In this document: positions 7,378 to 14,900 of the stretch, piece by piece
How the letters are laid out: each line of letters opens with the position of its first letter
Numbering within the stretch: the first letter of the stretch is position 1
Assembly: GCA_900768105.1 (NCBI GenBank)
Contig: CAAGBQ010000046.1
Location: 1 to 23,976, forward strand
DNA: 23,976 nucleotides
Reading direction: 5' to 3'
DNA from: Oscillospiraceae bacterium
GTDB lineage: Bacteria; Bacillota; Clostridia; Oscillospirales; Ruminococcaceae
Translations under genes and position numbers: made by a program
Notes under the pieces: model-generated
The model's database searches: none
What the model was told of the DNA's origin: nothing
What the model saw: only the letters and a program-made list of their open reading frames with translations

Positions 7378-8535
7378 TTAAATATGATATTCGGGAAAAT
7401 CACGCAAAAGTTCAAACGCTTGTTTATACTGCCTTGCGGAGGTATACCATTCCAACACCCATGGCAGGTGGAAAACCGCATATCCCACCGGCAGGCTTTT
7501 GCGGCAGGAGTCGAATACGGAAAAAAGCAGGGAGCGGTATATTCCGCTTTGCAGGTAGTTGCGGTTAAGAATACGAAAGCGGACAAGGCGAAGCATATTC
7601 TCCGTAATGTGCGCATCCCCGATAAATTCCGGCAGGGCAAGACCCCTTGCGCAGTGCAGGGCGGCAAGGGCTTCCTCCTTGAGCCCGAGCTTTTCGCAGC
7701 AGATTGCAAGCTTGTGGAGGTCTATAAGCCTCGGATTTTTCAAAGCGGAAAAATAGGCGTAGGCTTCTTTGTAATTTCCGGCCTCAATTTGGGTGGAGGC
7801 TATGTTATAGTCTATATCTCTGAGATAATTTTCTTCGCCAAGGGTCGCCGCAAGGCGTTTTGCCACGGTGTAATGCCGCAGCATGGCGGGTATATTTCCG
7901 GAGTTGCTGCAGCAGTTGCCGAGAATGGTTCGGCTTCTGAGCATAATGCCGGCACGCCCCTCCGCCGCCGCAAGGTCATATGCCTTTTGCAGCAGTTCGG
8001 TCGCCTTCAGTGCTTCGCCGCCGGCATAGGCATTTTCGCCGCAGAGGCAGAGAGTATATGCACAGGGAAAAAGCCTTGCGGCTTCGTCGTATTTTTTAAG
8101 CAGAATATGCTGAAGGGCAAGCTGCTCGGCATTCATATACGGTTCGAACACAGGCAAAAGCGGCTTTCCCTCGCCGGTTTCGTTTACAAGCTCATAAAGC
8201 AGCATAAAATCAAGGGCAAAGGCACAGTGCAGCAGCCTTTCTCTGTCATTCACGGCGGCGGAAAGCAGCTTTTCGGCAGAGGCAAAGTCAAGGGAGAAAA
8301 CCGCCTCCAGGCAGCTGTCCCGAAGCTTTTCCGCAAAGGCGGAAAAGTCCTTTTCCAAAACGGCGGTAAAGCCCAGCCGTGCAAAAAGTGCTCCGGCGAT
8401 TTCCTCGGAAGGCTCCGCCTTGCCCTGTTCGATTTTAGAGAGATAGGGAACGGAGCAAATGCCCTTACAAAGCCCCTCTTGGCTCCAATTTTTTTCAAGG
8501 CGGGCATTTCTGATTAAAAGTCCGCAGCAGTTCAA
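7378..8535 (-). CDS. XRE-family regulator with long helical (TPR-like) C-terminus
   Basis: A 385-residue protein with an N-terminal helix-turn-helix (about residues 5-58: GLLIRNARLEKNWSQEGLCK, then YLSKIEQGKAEPSEE), followed by roughly 320 residues rich in Ala, Leu and Glu that look like tandem TPR helices (for example AARLFPCAYTLCLCGENAYAGG and EAGNYKEAYAYFSALKNPRL). This layout is shared by RRNPP regulators (Rgg, PlcR, PrgX) and by related XRE-TPR proteins that sense short peptides. The start is TTG at 8535, directly behind GGAGGTGA; no ATG is available near the domain start. The next gene downstream is an MFS exporter. No cognate peptide gene was found in the 110 bases after it. The function as a regulator is firm; peptide sensing is inferred. 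Confidence 0.82.
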   Translation of the reverse strand: MNCCGLLIRNARLEKNWSQEGLCKGICSVPYLSKIEQGKAEPSEEIAGALFARLGFTAVLEKDFSAFAEKLRDSCLEAVFSLDFASAEKLLSAAVNDRERLLHCAFALDFMLLYELVNETGEGKPLLPVFEPYMNAEQLALQHILLKKYDEAARLFPCAYTLCLCGENAYAGGEALKATELLQKAYDLAAAEGRAGIMLRSRTILGNCCSNSGNIPAMLRHYTVAKRLAATLGEENYLRDIDYNIASTQIEAGNYKEAYAYFSALKNPRLIDLHKLAICCEKLGLKEEALAALHCARGLALPEFIGDAHITENMLRLVRFRILNRNYLQSGIYRSLLFSVFDSCRKSLPVGYAVFHLPWVLEWYTSARQYKQAFELLRDFPEYHI

Positions 8536-8564
8536 AAGCTCACCTCCGCCGGCGGGATTTTTTC

Positions 8565-8591
8565 CGCCGAAATCTCGTATTCGGCGTTTTT
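8565..8591 (+). terminator. Hairpin with T-tract on the non-coding strand
   Basis: CGCCGAA (8565-8571) pairs with TTCGGCG (8580-8586), followed on the plus strand by TTTTT. Both neighbouring genes are on the minus strand, where the hairpin is followed by A-rich sequence, so its use is unclear: an antisense terminator, or a folding element in the leader of the XRE gene. Confidence 0.35.
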
Positions 8592-8609
8592 GCTATCGGT
8601 CAAATATGT

Positions 8610-9068
8610 TTACAGCTTAAGCTCCATGTTTACGCTTTGCTCCGTCATACCGAGGGATTTATAAAAGGCGACGGCGGCGGTATTAAAGCACCAGACTTTA
8701 AGCTCAAGGGAGGTTGCGCCCGCCGCTATGGAGCGGGATTTTGCCTCGGCAAAAAGCTTTTTTCCTATGCCCCGTCCCCGAAGCTCCTCGGAAACAAAAA
8801 TATCCTCGATAAATGCGGCACGGAAGCTTTGAAGAACGGGATTTTTTGCATCCTTAAGAACGGCAAAGCAAAATGCTTTTGCCGTGCCGCCCTCATCATA
8901 AACAAGAGAAATTCGATTTTCGGCGGAAAGAATTTCGTCAAAATCCTCTTTTGAGAAAAAATCTCCCGGGCGGTAAATATCCGGGCGGGCTGCGGCGTGC
9001 ATGGCATGGAGCTGCGCCATAAGAGATTTTATTGCGGCAAAATCGCCGTCTTTAAGTTCACGAATCAT
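8610..9068 (-). CDS. GNAT family N-acetyltransferase
   Basis: A 152-residue single-domain acetyltransferase using acetyl-CoA. Motif A is clear: FIEDIFVSEELRGRGIGKKL (R-G-x-G-I-G-K pyrophosphate loop, about residues 96-103), and the C-terminal motif B reads NTAAVAFYKSLGMTEQSVNMEL, as in RimI-type and diamine-type GNATs. The start ATG at 9068 has GTGAGG upstream. The gene begins 9 bases after the stop of the substrate-binding lipoprotein gene and shares its promoter. The acceptor substrate is unknown; nothing in the sequence ties it chemically to the transported ligand. Confidence 0.85.
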   Translation of the reverse strand: MIRELKDGDFAAIKSLMAQLHAMHAAARPDIYRPGDFFSKEDFDEILSAENRISLVYDEGGTAKAFCFAVLKDAKNPVLQSFRAAFIEDIFVSEELRGRGIGKKLFAEAKSRSIAAGATSLELKVWCFNTAAVAFYKSLGMTEQSVNMELKL

Positions 9069-9077
9069 AAAAAAGCC

Positions 9078-10073
9078 TCACTTGTACATACTCGGATAGG
9101 CAACATCGAGCTTTTCTCCGCCGGTGTAATCCTCATAGGCGGTAGCCATCATATCCTTCAGCACCGCAAAGGAACGCAGGCTTGCGGTATTAAGAGAATC
9201 AAGGTCAGCAAGGAACACGCGGTCATTTTTTACCGCGGCTTTTTTGCGGTAAAGGTCGCTGCCTTCAAGGTCCTTTAGCCGAACCCTGCCGCCGGCAAAA
9301 ATGATTTCCGGCTTTATGCCGGAAATATCGTCGACCGGAATCTCAAAGCCCGCTGCATCCCCCGCCGCATTGATAAAGCAGCGGGAAAGCAGTTCGCCGC
9401 CAAGGCTGTCGCCGGTTATAACAAGGTTATCCATTCCGCGAAGGAAAAGTGCGCTTGCCTTTTCTCCGGAATAGGCAGCTTCGTCAAGGGCGGCGTTATA
9501 TTTTTGCAGGAATGCGCCGCCTTCGGCGGCGCCGTCCTCCGCGCCGAGAAAAAACAGGGCAAGCTCCTTATAGAGGGCGCGGACATCGTCAAGGGTTTTC
9601 GGTGCGGCAAAAACCAAAACGGTGATATTCATTTGCTGAAGCTTTATAAGCGAGGCTTCGTCATATTCCGCAAGGGAAAGGATGTATTCCGGCGCGGCGG
9701 CTTTGATTGCGTCAAAATCCGGCAGGGCGGGGCTTCCGACGGAGGGCAGCGCCTGCTCCACTTCGCTGAAATCGCAAAAATCGCAGGCGGCGCAAAGCCT
9801 ATCTAACAGGCCGAGGTCGCTTATATATTCCGCTAAAGCGGGCGAAGCGACCGCTGCGCGCTGCGGCGCAGCCGCAATCTCCGTATTGCAGACTGTAACA
9901 GGCCAGTTTGGGTCGACCTCCATAGGCTCCGGAACAGATTCCGATTCCGAGGATGAGGAACCGTTTTTTTCTCCTTTTATGTGCATATCGTAAAGCTTAT
10001 CGAAAAATTCGCAGCCGGAAAGCGAAAGCAAAAGCGCCGCAGCCAAAAGCAGCGCGGTAATTTTTTTAGCCAA
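9078..10073 (-). CDS. ABC transporter substrate-binding lipoprotein (iron/B12 BtuF-FecB type)
   Basis: A 331-residue exported lipoprotein. A type II signal peptide is seen (KKITALLLAAALLLSLSGC, lipobox LSGC with Cys at about 21), then a short Ser/Glu-rich spacer (SSSSESESVPEPMEVDP). The mature part follows the two-lobe helical-backbone metal-receptor pattern: EYISDLGLLDRLCAACDFCD, VGSPALPDFDAIKAAAPEYI, an AEYDEASLIKLQQMNITVLV segment, a long connecting helix, and IKPEIIFAG in lobe two. Such proteins bind ferric siderophores, haem or cobalamin outside the membrane. No permease or ATPase gene is adjacent, so it must use partners encoded elsewhere. The start is TTG at 10073, 8 bases behind GGAGG; no suitable ATG exists. 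Confidence 0.85.
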   Translation of the reverse strand: MAKKITALLLAAALLLSLSGCEFFDKLYDMHIKGEKNGSSSSESESVPEPMEVDPNWPVTVCNTEIAAAPQRAAVASPALAEYISDLGLLDRLCAACDFCDFSEVEQALPSVGSPALPDFDAIKAAAPEYILSLAEYDEASLIKLQQMNITVLVFAAPKTLDDVRALYKELALFFLGAEDGAAEGGAFLQKYNAALDEAAYSGEKASALFLRGMDNLVITGDSLGGELLSRCFINAAGDAAGFEIPVDDISGIKPEIIFAGGRVRLKDLEGSDLYRKKAAVKNDRVFLADLDSLNTASLRSFAVLKDMMATAYEDYTGGEKLDVAYPSMYK

Positions 10074-10106
10074 AATATTTTCCTCCGAAAAAAATTCTAT
10101 GAATCT

Positions 10107-10135
10107 ATATTATAATAAACCGCGCCGCTTGTCAA
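10107..10135 (-). promoter_or_regulatory. Promoter of the substrate-binding protein/GNAT operon
   Basis: Minus strand: TTGACA at 10135-10130, a 17-base spacer, and TAATAT at 10112-10107. Close to consensus. It is divergent from the promoter at 10177; no Fur-box-like palindrome was recognised by eye. Confidence 0.75.
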
Positions 10136-10176
10136 AGATAAATTGGGGATATATGCTCCGCGGCAATAATAATTCA

Positions 10177-10205
10177 TTGATTTGTAATAAATTTCGTTGT
10201 AAAAT
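10177..10205 (+). promoter_or_regulatory. Promoter of the CBM9-like/rsmE/vanY operon
   Basis: TTGATT at 10177-10182, a 17-base spacer and TAAAAT at 10200-10205, in an AT-rich intergenic stretch 41 bases before the first start codon. Confidence 0.65.
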
Positions 10206-10245
10206 AGAGTAGAATTACATAGAAGATAAAAGGGAGGAAGTTTAA

Positions 10246-10824
10246 ATGTTCCCTATAAGCATGATTACCGGCGAGCCGCTTTGGAATTCGCTTCCGGCGG
10301 CAAAGATTATAAATTACCCTCTTGAAAAGGCGGACTATAAGCCCTATGCCCAGGCGCGGCTTTGCATTTCAAACGATGATTTGCATCTTCAGATGCTTGC
10401 TTTTGAAGCGGAGCCGGAGGAAAAAAGCATAGTGGGCGCGGCGCTGGCGCTTTATCCGGAGGAGGACGGCGCAAAACGCTATTTTTGGTTTTCCACAAAC
10501 CGCAGCGGCGCGCTTGTCTGCAAATTTATTGACGAAGCGAACGGTACGGAGCAGGATGTTTCCAAAAATGTGGCAGTGCGCATTTATGCGGGCGAGGACG
10601 AACAGGGCGTTTATTGGTGCAGCTGCTTTACGCTGCCCCTTGCCGTGGCAGAAAAGCTTTGCGGAGCGCATTATCTTGAAGCGGGGCACAGAATGAAGGG
10701 AAACTTCTATAAGCTTTGCGACGGAAAAAGACCGCATTACGGAAGCTTTTATCCTGCCGATTTTACCGCGATGAACCCGCTTGGAAGCGAGTTTTTCGGC
10801 GATTTTGAGCTGGCGGAATATTAA
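10246..10824 (+). CDS. CBM9-like carbohydrate-binding-fold protein
   Basis: A 192-residue protein without a signal peptide. The C-terminal part carries the pattern seen in stand-alone CBM9-like proteins: an M-K-G-N-F-Y-K segment (RMKGNFYKLCDGKRPHYGSF) and a terminal GSEFFGDFEL. A beta-rich middle (ARLCISNDDLHLQMLAFE; KRYFWFSTNRSGALVCKF) fits a beta-sandwich. The family is linked to sugar binding in secreted multidomain enzymes, but single-domain cytoplasmic members are of unknown function. GGGAGGAAG precedes the ATG. It is the first gene of a plus-strand operon, 17 bases before rsmE. The fold call is moderately sure; ligand and role are unknown. Confidence 0.65.
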   Translation: MFPISMITGEPLWNSLPAAKIINYPLEKADYKPYAQARLCISNDDLHLQMLAFEAEPEEKSIVGAALALYPEEDGAKRYFWFSTNRSGALVCKFIDEANGTEQDVSKNVAVRIYAGEDEQGVYWCSCFTLPLAVAEKLCGAHYLEAGHRMKGNFYKLCDGKRPHYGSFYPADFTAMNPLGSEFFGDFELAEY

Positions 10825-10841
10825 AAAAGGGGGGCAGGGCC

Positions 10842-11576
10842 TTGCCGAGATTTTTTGTTGATTCCATAGAGGGAAGCCCAATTGAGATAAACGGCGGCGA
10901 TGCAAGGCATATTGCCCTTTCGCTCCGTATGAAGCAGGGCGAGGAGCTTGTTCTTTGCGACGGCAAAGGGCGCGAGGCCCTTTGCGGCATTGCTTCGCTT
11001 TGTCCGGAAAGCGTTGTGCTTGATGTAAAGGAACGCCGCGCTTCCGCAAGCGAGGCGAAAACAAGGGTCACGCTCTATCAGGCGCTTCCGAAGGCGGATA
11101 AATTTGAATACATTGTGCAAAAGGCTGTGGAGCTTGGGGTATACCGCATTGTGCCGGTGCTTACTTCACGCTGCATTTCCCGTCCGGATGAAAAATCCGC
11201 GGCGAAAAAGCTGGAGCGCCTGCGCAAAATTGCGGCGGAAGCCGCAAAGCAAAGCGGCAGGGGGATTATGCCGGAGGTGGGCGGAGTGCTGTCCTTTAAA
11301 AATGCGATAAAGGAAATGAGCACCGCCGCGCTGCCCATATTCTTTTTTGAGCACGCAGAATATCCTCTGCGCGGCTGCATGGAAAAATATAACGGCGGAG
11401 ATATTGCGATAATGGTAGGGGCGGAGGGCGGCTTTTCCGATGAAGAAGCCGCTTTTGCCGAAGAAAACGGAGTTTTTTCCGCTTCGCTCGGTCCGCGGAT
11501 TTTGCGGTGCGAAACTGCGCCGGTGGCGGCGCTTTCTGCAATTATGTATGCCGCCGGAGAAATGGAGATTGTATGA
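10842..11576 (+). CDS. rsmE: 16S rRNA (uracil(1498)-N(3))-methyltransferase RsmE
   Basis: RsmE, 244 residues, methylates N3 of U1498 in 16S rRNA in the small subunit using S-adenosylmethionine. The N-terminal PUA-like domain starts PRFFVDS and continues INGGDARHIALSLRMKQGEE; the C-terminal SPOUT knot domain shows MVGAEGGFSDEEAAF and LGPRILRCETAPVAALSAI, the SAM-binding and knot signatures. The start codon is TTG at 10842 behind a G-rich AAGGGGGG; PRFFV directly after it is the usual N-terminus of the family, so TTG is well supported. The stop overlaps the start of the vanY-like gene (ATGA), which implies translational coupling. Confidence 0.96.
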   Translation: MPRFFVDSIEGSPIEINGGDARHIALSLRMKQGEELVLCDGKGREALCGIASLCPESVVLDVKERRASASEAKTRVTLYQALPKADKFEYIVQKAVELGVYRIVPVLTSRCISRPDEKSAAKKLERLRKIAAEAAKQSGRGIMPEVGGVLSFKNAIKEMSTAALPIFFFEHAEYPLRGCMEKYNGGDIAIMVGAEGGFSDEEAAFAEENGVFSASLGPRILRCETAPVAALSAIMYAAGEMEIV

Positions 11577-12427
11577 ATAAAAGAAAATTTGCCGCAGCGG
11601 TTATTGCGGCGGCGATTGCCCTTACCTTCGGCGCGTGCTCAAAAAGCAGACAGGATGCAGGCAGTCTTCCCGATGAGCACGATGTGGTGCTCACGCCGAA
11701 TTATAACGAAGGCGAAAGCGAATATGAATACGGAAAAAGCGAAAACAGCGCGTCCACGGCGGAAAGCTCCGCCGCAAACGGAGGAAGCTCCGCTTCCTCT
11801 TCAGAGTACTCTGAAGCACAAAAAGAGCCGCAGGATTCCGGCGAGGGCGGCTATGACGAGCTTATTTTGGTGAATCCGACCCACTATATTCCCGATGATT
11901 ACACGGTGGAGCTTGTGACGGTACAGGGAAAATACAAGCTTGACGAAAAGGCGGCGGAGCATGCCATCGACCTTTTGACGGCGGCGAAGGAAGCGGGGTA
12001 CGATATGCAGCTTTGTTCCGCATACCGCACGGTGGAAAAATCCGCAGAGCTTTATCAGCGGCAGATAAAAAAGTTCCTCAATGCGGGTTACAGCCAAAAG
12101 GACGCTGAAACGGAAGCGGCAAAATGGGTTGCGCCGCCCGGAACAAGCGAGCACCACACCGGCCTTTCCATGGATTTGGTTTCCTCCGATTACTGGGGGT
12201 ATTATTCCGACCTTGAGCACGATTATGACAAGTTCGATTCCTTTAAATGGATGTATGAGCACTGCGCAGAATATGGCTTTGTGCTGCGATATCCGAAGGG
12301 CAAAGAGGACATAACCGGAATTACCTATGAACCGTGGCATTACCGTTATGTGGGCGTTGACGCGGCAAAGTATATTATGGAAAACGGCCTTTGCCTTGAG
12401 GAATACCTTGAGGAAATAGGCAGATAA
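11573..12427 (+). CDS. D-alanyl-D-alanine carboxypeptidase, VanY type, lipoprotein
   Basis: A zinc peptidase of 284 residues that trims terminal D-Ala from peptidoglycan stem peptides outside the membrane. A lipoprotein signal (KRKFAAAVIAAAIALTFGAC) is followed by a Ser/Glu-rich spacer of about 60 residues and then the VanY (M15B) domain. The zinc motif S-E-H-H-T-G-L-S-M-D is at 192-201 (ligands His194 and Asp201), and EPWH at 253-256 supplies the catalytic Glu253 and the third ligand His256. SAYRTVEKSAELY is the conserved SxYRS-like segment. The ATG at 11573 overlaps the rsmE stop by four bases and has GGAG upstream. No vanHAX genes are nearby, so general wall remodelling rather than glycopeptide resistance is more likely. 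Confidence 0.93.
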   Translation: MNKRKFAAAVIAAAIALTFGACSKSRQDAGSLPDEHDVVLTPNYNEGESEYEYGKSENSASTAESSAANGGSSASSSEYSEAQKEPQDSGEGGYDELILVNPTHYIPDDYTVELVTVQGKYKLDEKAAEHAIDLLTAAKEAGYDMQLCSAYRTVEKSAELYQRQIKKFLNAGYSQKDAETEAAKWVAPPGTSEHHTGLSMDLVSSDYWGYYSDLEHDYDKFDSFKWMYEHCAEYGFVLRYPKGKEDITGITYEPWHYRYVGVDAAKYIMENGLCLEEYLEEIGR

Positions 12428-12430
12428 ACA

Positions 12431-12480
12431 AAAGAATCCCCCATTTCGCGCTCGGTTGAGCAGGGAACGGGGGATTCTTT
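12431..12480. terminator. Bidirectional terminator
   Basis: AAAGAATCCCCC (12431-12442) pairs with GGGGGATTCTTT (12469-12480); the 26-base apex holds a second small hairpin, GCTC-GGTT-GAGC. It ends the rsmE-vanY operon on plus and the HAD/fusion operon on minus. Confidence 0.85.
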
Positions 12481-12500
12481 ATAATTGCTGCGGTGAAATA

Positions 12501-13961
12501 TCATTCCAGCTTTTGGGACATCATCATGCCCTCTTCATAGACATTATCTTCGGTAAATCCGACACTGCGGTAAAGCCTCTGCGCGGGAATATTAAAGCGG
12601 TTTACGCCGATGGAAAGGCGCTTTGCGCCCTGCGCCTTCAGATAATCCACGGCAAAGCGCAGCATAACCTTGCCAAAGCCGCGGTGCTGATAGTGCTTAT
12701 CAATAAGCACAATGCTTATTTCATAAACGCTTTTCTTTTTATCCACATAAAGGTCAAGCAGACCCACCGCTCTGCCGGATTCTTCCTCCACAAAAAGGCG
12801 GTGGTTTGGATAGGCAGCGGCATAGCAGATGGTGGTTTTTGCGTCGTCCACAAAGTCAAGCTGTTCCGGTTTTACCACAAGGTTCATTGCGCCCATGCAG
12901 TTGTGCTTGTTGTAGGGAACCATTTTTGTGTTTTTCGGGAAAGTAAATTCTTCGGCAAGGGCACGGCGCAGGTCCTTGCGGAAAAAGCGAGAGGAGCCGT
13001 TTTCCGCAATTATGTATTTGCCCTCCTCGGAAGAAAGCACGGCTGCGGAAACGCCCGTGCCAGGGTCGTAATAGAGCACTCCGGAGCCGACGGTTCCGTA
13101 AAAATAAAAGCAGGTATAAATAAAGCCGTCGCCGGATTCAAAGCCCCAGTGTTCGTTGCTGCGGCGGAAATCCGCAATTGCGGAGTAGCTTTTTTCGGAA
13201 AGGAGCTTTCCGCCGAAAAGTCCGGAAAGCAGCTTTTCCGTATCCGAAAGGTCGGTGGTAAAAATACAGGGATTGGTTTGCTCCGGAAGGAAGGGAAGGG
13301 GCTTTTCATTGCGGAAAAGCAGGGAATATTCAATGCCTTCGCCGCCTTGGCGGGTGTTTTTCATTTCAAGAGGGATAAAAATGTTTTCCTCCGCAAAAGC
13401 CCAAAGGCTTTTGCCGGAGGCGCGCTCGATTACCGTGCGCAAAAAGGGAACATGCGCCATGCCCCATTGCTCCTCCGTACCGGGCTTCGTTTCAAGGTCA
13501 AGCCCTCCGATAAGAGAAAGGACCTCCTCGATAGGATAAAATTTTGCGGAGGCCGCCGCGTCGCGGGCGCGGCGTTCCTCATCGGAAATTCCGCAGTCCG
13601 TTTCGTTCATGCGGCGCATAATCTCGCCATAGAAAAAGTCGCGGATGCCGGCTTTTCTGTCAAGAAGGTTGCGAATCGTTATTTTCTCCGCGTGCTTATA
13701 TTCCGGAACAAAGCGCGAAAGTTTATCCGAAAGCCGAAGCTTTTTCTGCTCCGCAAGCAAAAGCACCATTACGGAAAGATAAAAGTCACATTCCAGAGTC
13801 ATAAGAAAGCGGCTGCTTTCATTCACCGTGCCGAAAGCACCGCGAAAAATATTTTCGCCGTCTTTAAACACGGAAACAACGGTGTTTGTTCCGAATTCCT
13901 TTGCGGAGGAATCGAGAGCGGAGGTTATATTGCTTTTTGCCGTTTGAATATCAAATTCCAT
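12501..13961 (-). CDS. Fusion of a catalytically defective beta-lactamase-fold domain with a GNAT acetyltransferase
   Basis: A 486-residue cytoplasmic protein without a signal peptide. Residues 1-335 follow the serine beta-lactamase / class C penicillin-binding fold: LLLAEQKKLRLSDKLSRFVP and ITIRNLLDRKAGIRDFF are standard segments, as are GLDLETKPGTEEQWG and FLRTVIERASGKSLWAFAEE. The catalytic SxxK motif is replaced by TLEC (55-58), the YxN motif by a W-G-M sequence, and the HxG/KTG region reads YFYGTVGSG. Residues 340-486 are a GNAT domain with an intact acetyl-CoA loop QHRGFGK (425-431) and RFNIPAQRLYRSVGF. It is the second gene after a HAD phosphatase on the same strand. A pseudoenzyme sensor or ligand-binding half joined to an active acetyltransferase is the likely reading; the substrate is unknown. 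Confidence 0.82.
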   Translation of the reverse strand: MEFDIQTAKSNITSALDSSAKEFGTNTVVSVFKDGENIFRGAFGTVNESSRFLMTLECDFYLSVMVLLLAEQKKLRLSDKLSRFVPEYKHAEKITIRNLLDRKAGIRDFFYGEIMRRMNETDCGISDEERRARDAAASAKFYPIEEVLSLIGGLDLETKPGTEEQWGMAHVPFLRTVIERASGKSLWAFAEENIFIPLEMKNTRQGGEGIEYSLLFRNEKPLPFLPEQTNPCIFTTDLSDTEKLLSGLFGGKLLSEKSYSAIADFRRSNEHWGFESGDGFIYTCFYFYGTVGSGVLYYDPGTGVSAAVLSSEEGKYIIAENGSSRFFRKDLRRALAEEFTFPKNTKMVPYNKHNCMGAMNLVVKPEQLDFVDDAKTTICYAAAYPNHRLFVEEESGRAVGLLDLYVDKKKSVYEISIVLIDKHYQHRGFGKVMLRFAVDYLKAQGAKRLSIGVNRFNIPAQRLYRSVGFTEDNVYEEGMMMSQKLE

Positions 13962-13980
13962 AAAAATCTCCCTTCACTTT

Positions 13981-14003
13981 GGAGAAAGGTAACGGCTTTC
14001 TCC
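13981..14003. repeat. Intercistronic inverted repeat
   Basis: GGAGAAAG (13981-13988) and CTTTCTCC (13996-14003) form an 8-bp perfect stem with a 7-base loop between the HAD gene and the fusion gene. There is no U-tract on either strand; an RNA stability or processing element is possible. Confidence 0.5.
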
Positions 14004-14010
14004 GGAAAAA

Positions 14011-14736
14011 TTATTCTTCGGTAAGCTTTTTGAGCACGGCAAAAAGCTGTTCGGAGTTGTTTGCGGTAAAATCCGGCGCGAAGCGTGGATCATCATCGGC
14101 ATAAAGTCCGGGGTGATGAACCGCGACGCAGATAACCTCCGCCGCGGGAAAGCTTTTTTTCAGCTCCGTTTCGGCATTTTTGCCGAAGGCAACATCCACG
14201 CTGTGGTCACCCACATAAATAAAGCGGCAGCCGCGGTTTTTGATGCCAAGGCGGTCAAGGCAGACAAAAAATGCGTCCGGAGCGGGCTTTTGCCCATCGA
14301 ACGGAACTTCGTCATAGCCGACAACCGCGCCGAAGTATTTGAGAATACCGTGGTGCTCCAAGGAACGGCGAATCACCTCTGCGCCGTTTTGGGAGCAGAC
14401 GCCCATGGGAATAGGCGCAAGCGCCGCAAGCATTTCCGGCATGCCGGAGAAAATATCGGAAAAGGTTTTATTTGAAAGCTGGGCTTCGCTCCACATTGCG
14501 CCGGCCGCCTTTACCTGCTCGTCATCAAGACCGTAGCAGGTGCGGTAAAGCTCCTTCCAATCGGACATTTTGCCGTAGGCGTCCTGATATGATGTGCGCG
14601 AAGCAAGCGCTTCCGGCACATTTTCGTCCACATCCGGGATGAAGCGGCGGAGAATTTCGATTGTTACCTCAATATTTTTCTTCGAGCTGTCGGCAAGGGT
14701 GCCGTCGTAATCCCAAAGTATTGCTCCAACAGGCAT
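14011..14736 (-). CDS. HAD-superfamily hydrolase (phosphoglycolate phosphatase-like)
   Basis: A 241-residue phosphatase of HAD subfamily I. Motif I is DYDGTL with nucleophile Asp9 and acid/base Asp11; motif II is VCSQN; motif III lies at QKPAPDAFF; motif IV is VGDHSVD. A helical cap lies between motifs I and II. This matches Gph/PGMB-type enzymes acting on small phosphorylated metabolites; the precise substrate cannot be predicted. The ATG at 14736 is preceded by AGGAGC. It is the promoter-proximal gene of a two-gene minus-strand unit with the beta-lactamase-fold/GNAT fusion (49 bases between the genes). Confidence 0.88.
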   Translation of the reverse strand: MPVGAILWDYDGTLADSSKKNIEVTIEILRRFIPDVDENVPEALASRTSYQDAYGKMSDWKELYRTCYGLDDEQVKAAGAMWSEAQLSNKTFSDIFSGMPEMLAALAPIPMGVCSQNGAEVIRRSLEHHGILKYFGAVVGYDEVPFDGQKPAPDAFFVCLDRLGIKNRGCRFIYVGDHSVDVAFGKNAETELKKSFPAAEVICVAVHHPGLYADDDPRFAPDFTANNSEQLFAVLKKLTEE

Positions 14737-14775
14737 AAAGGCGCTCCTTTTTCGGTTTTCTTAATTCCGAATAAA

Positions 14776-14804
14776 ATATTAGCACAGAACGAACAATAAT
14801 ACAA
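14776..14804 (-). promoter_or_regulatory. Promoter of the HAD/fusion operon
   Basis: Minus strand: TTGTAT at 14804-14799, a 17-base spacer, and TAATAT at 14781-14776, 40 bases before the start codon. Back to back with the riboswitch promoter. Confidence 0.6.
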
Positions 14805-14861
14805 GAAAAAAGCACGCCTTGCGCCTTTTTCGCCGCAAAGTTCGGCAAAATAAACTTTTGC

Positions 14862-14890
14862 TTGACAAAAACCGCGCCGAGTGATAGGAT
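14862..14890 (+). promoter_or_regulatory. Promoter of the riboswitch/exchanger transcript
   Basis: A consensus TTGACA at 14862-14867, a 17-base spacer and TAGGAT at 14885-14890. The predicted transcript start, near 14897, falls just ahead of the riboswitch aptamer. Confidence 0.85.
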
Positions 14891-14900
14891 TACATTTCAT

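Noticed and set aside
7339..8517. A 392-codon plus-strand frame opposite the XRE regulator
   Set aside because: It is antisense to a regulator with a clear HTH and its own ribosome binding site.
11573..12427. A vancomycin-resistance role for the VanY-type gene
   Set aside because: No vanHAX or vanRS genes are nearby; the gene sits in an operon with rsmE, so housekeeping wall trimming is more likely.
12456..14024. A 522-codon plus-strand frame opposite the beta-lactamase-fold/GNAT gene
   Set aside because: It is antisense to a gene with clear motifs; it starts inside a terminator and lacks a domain signature.
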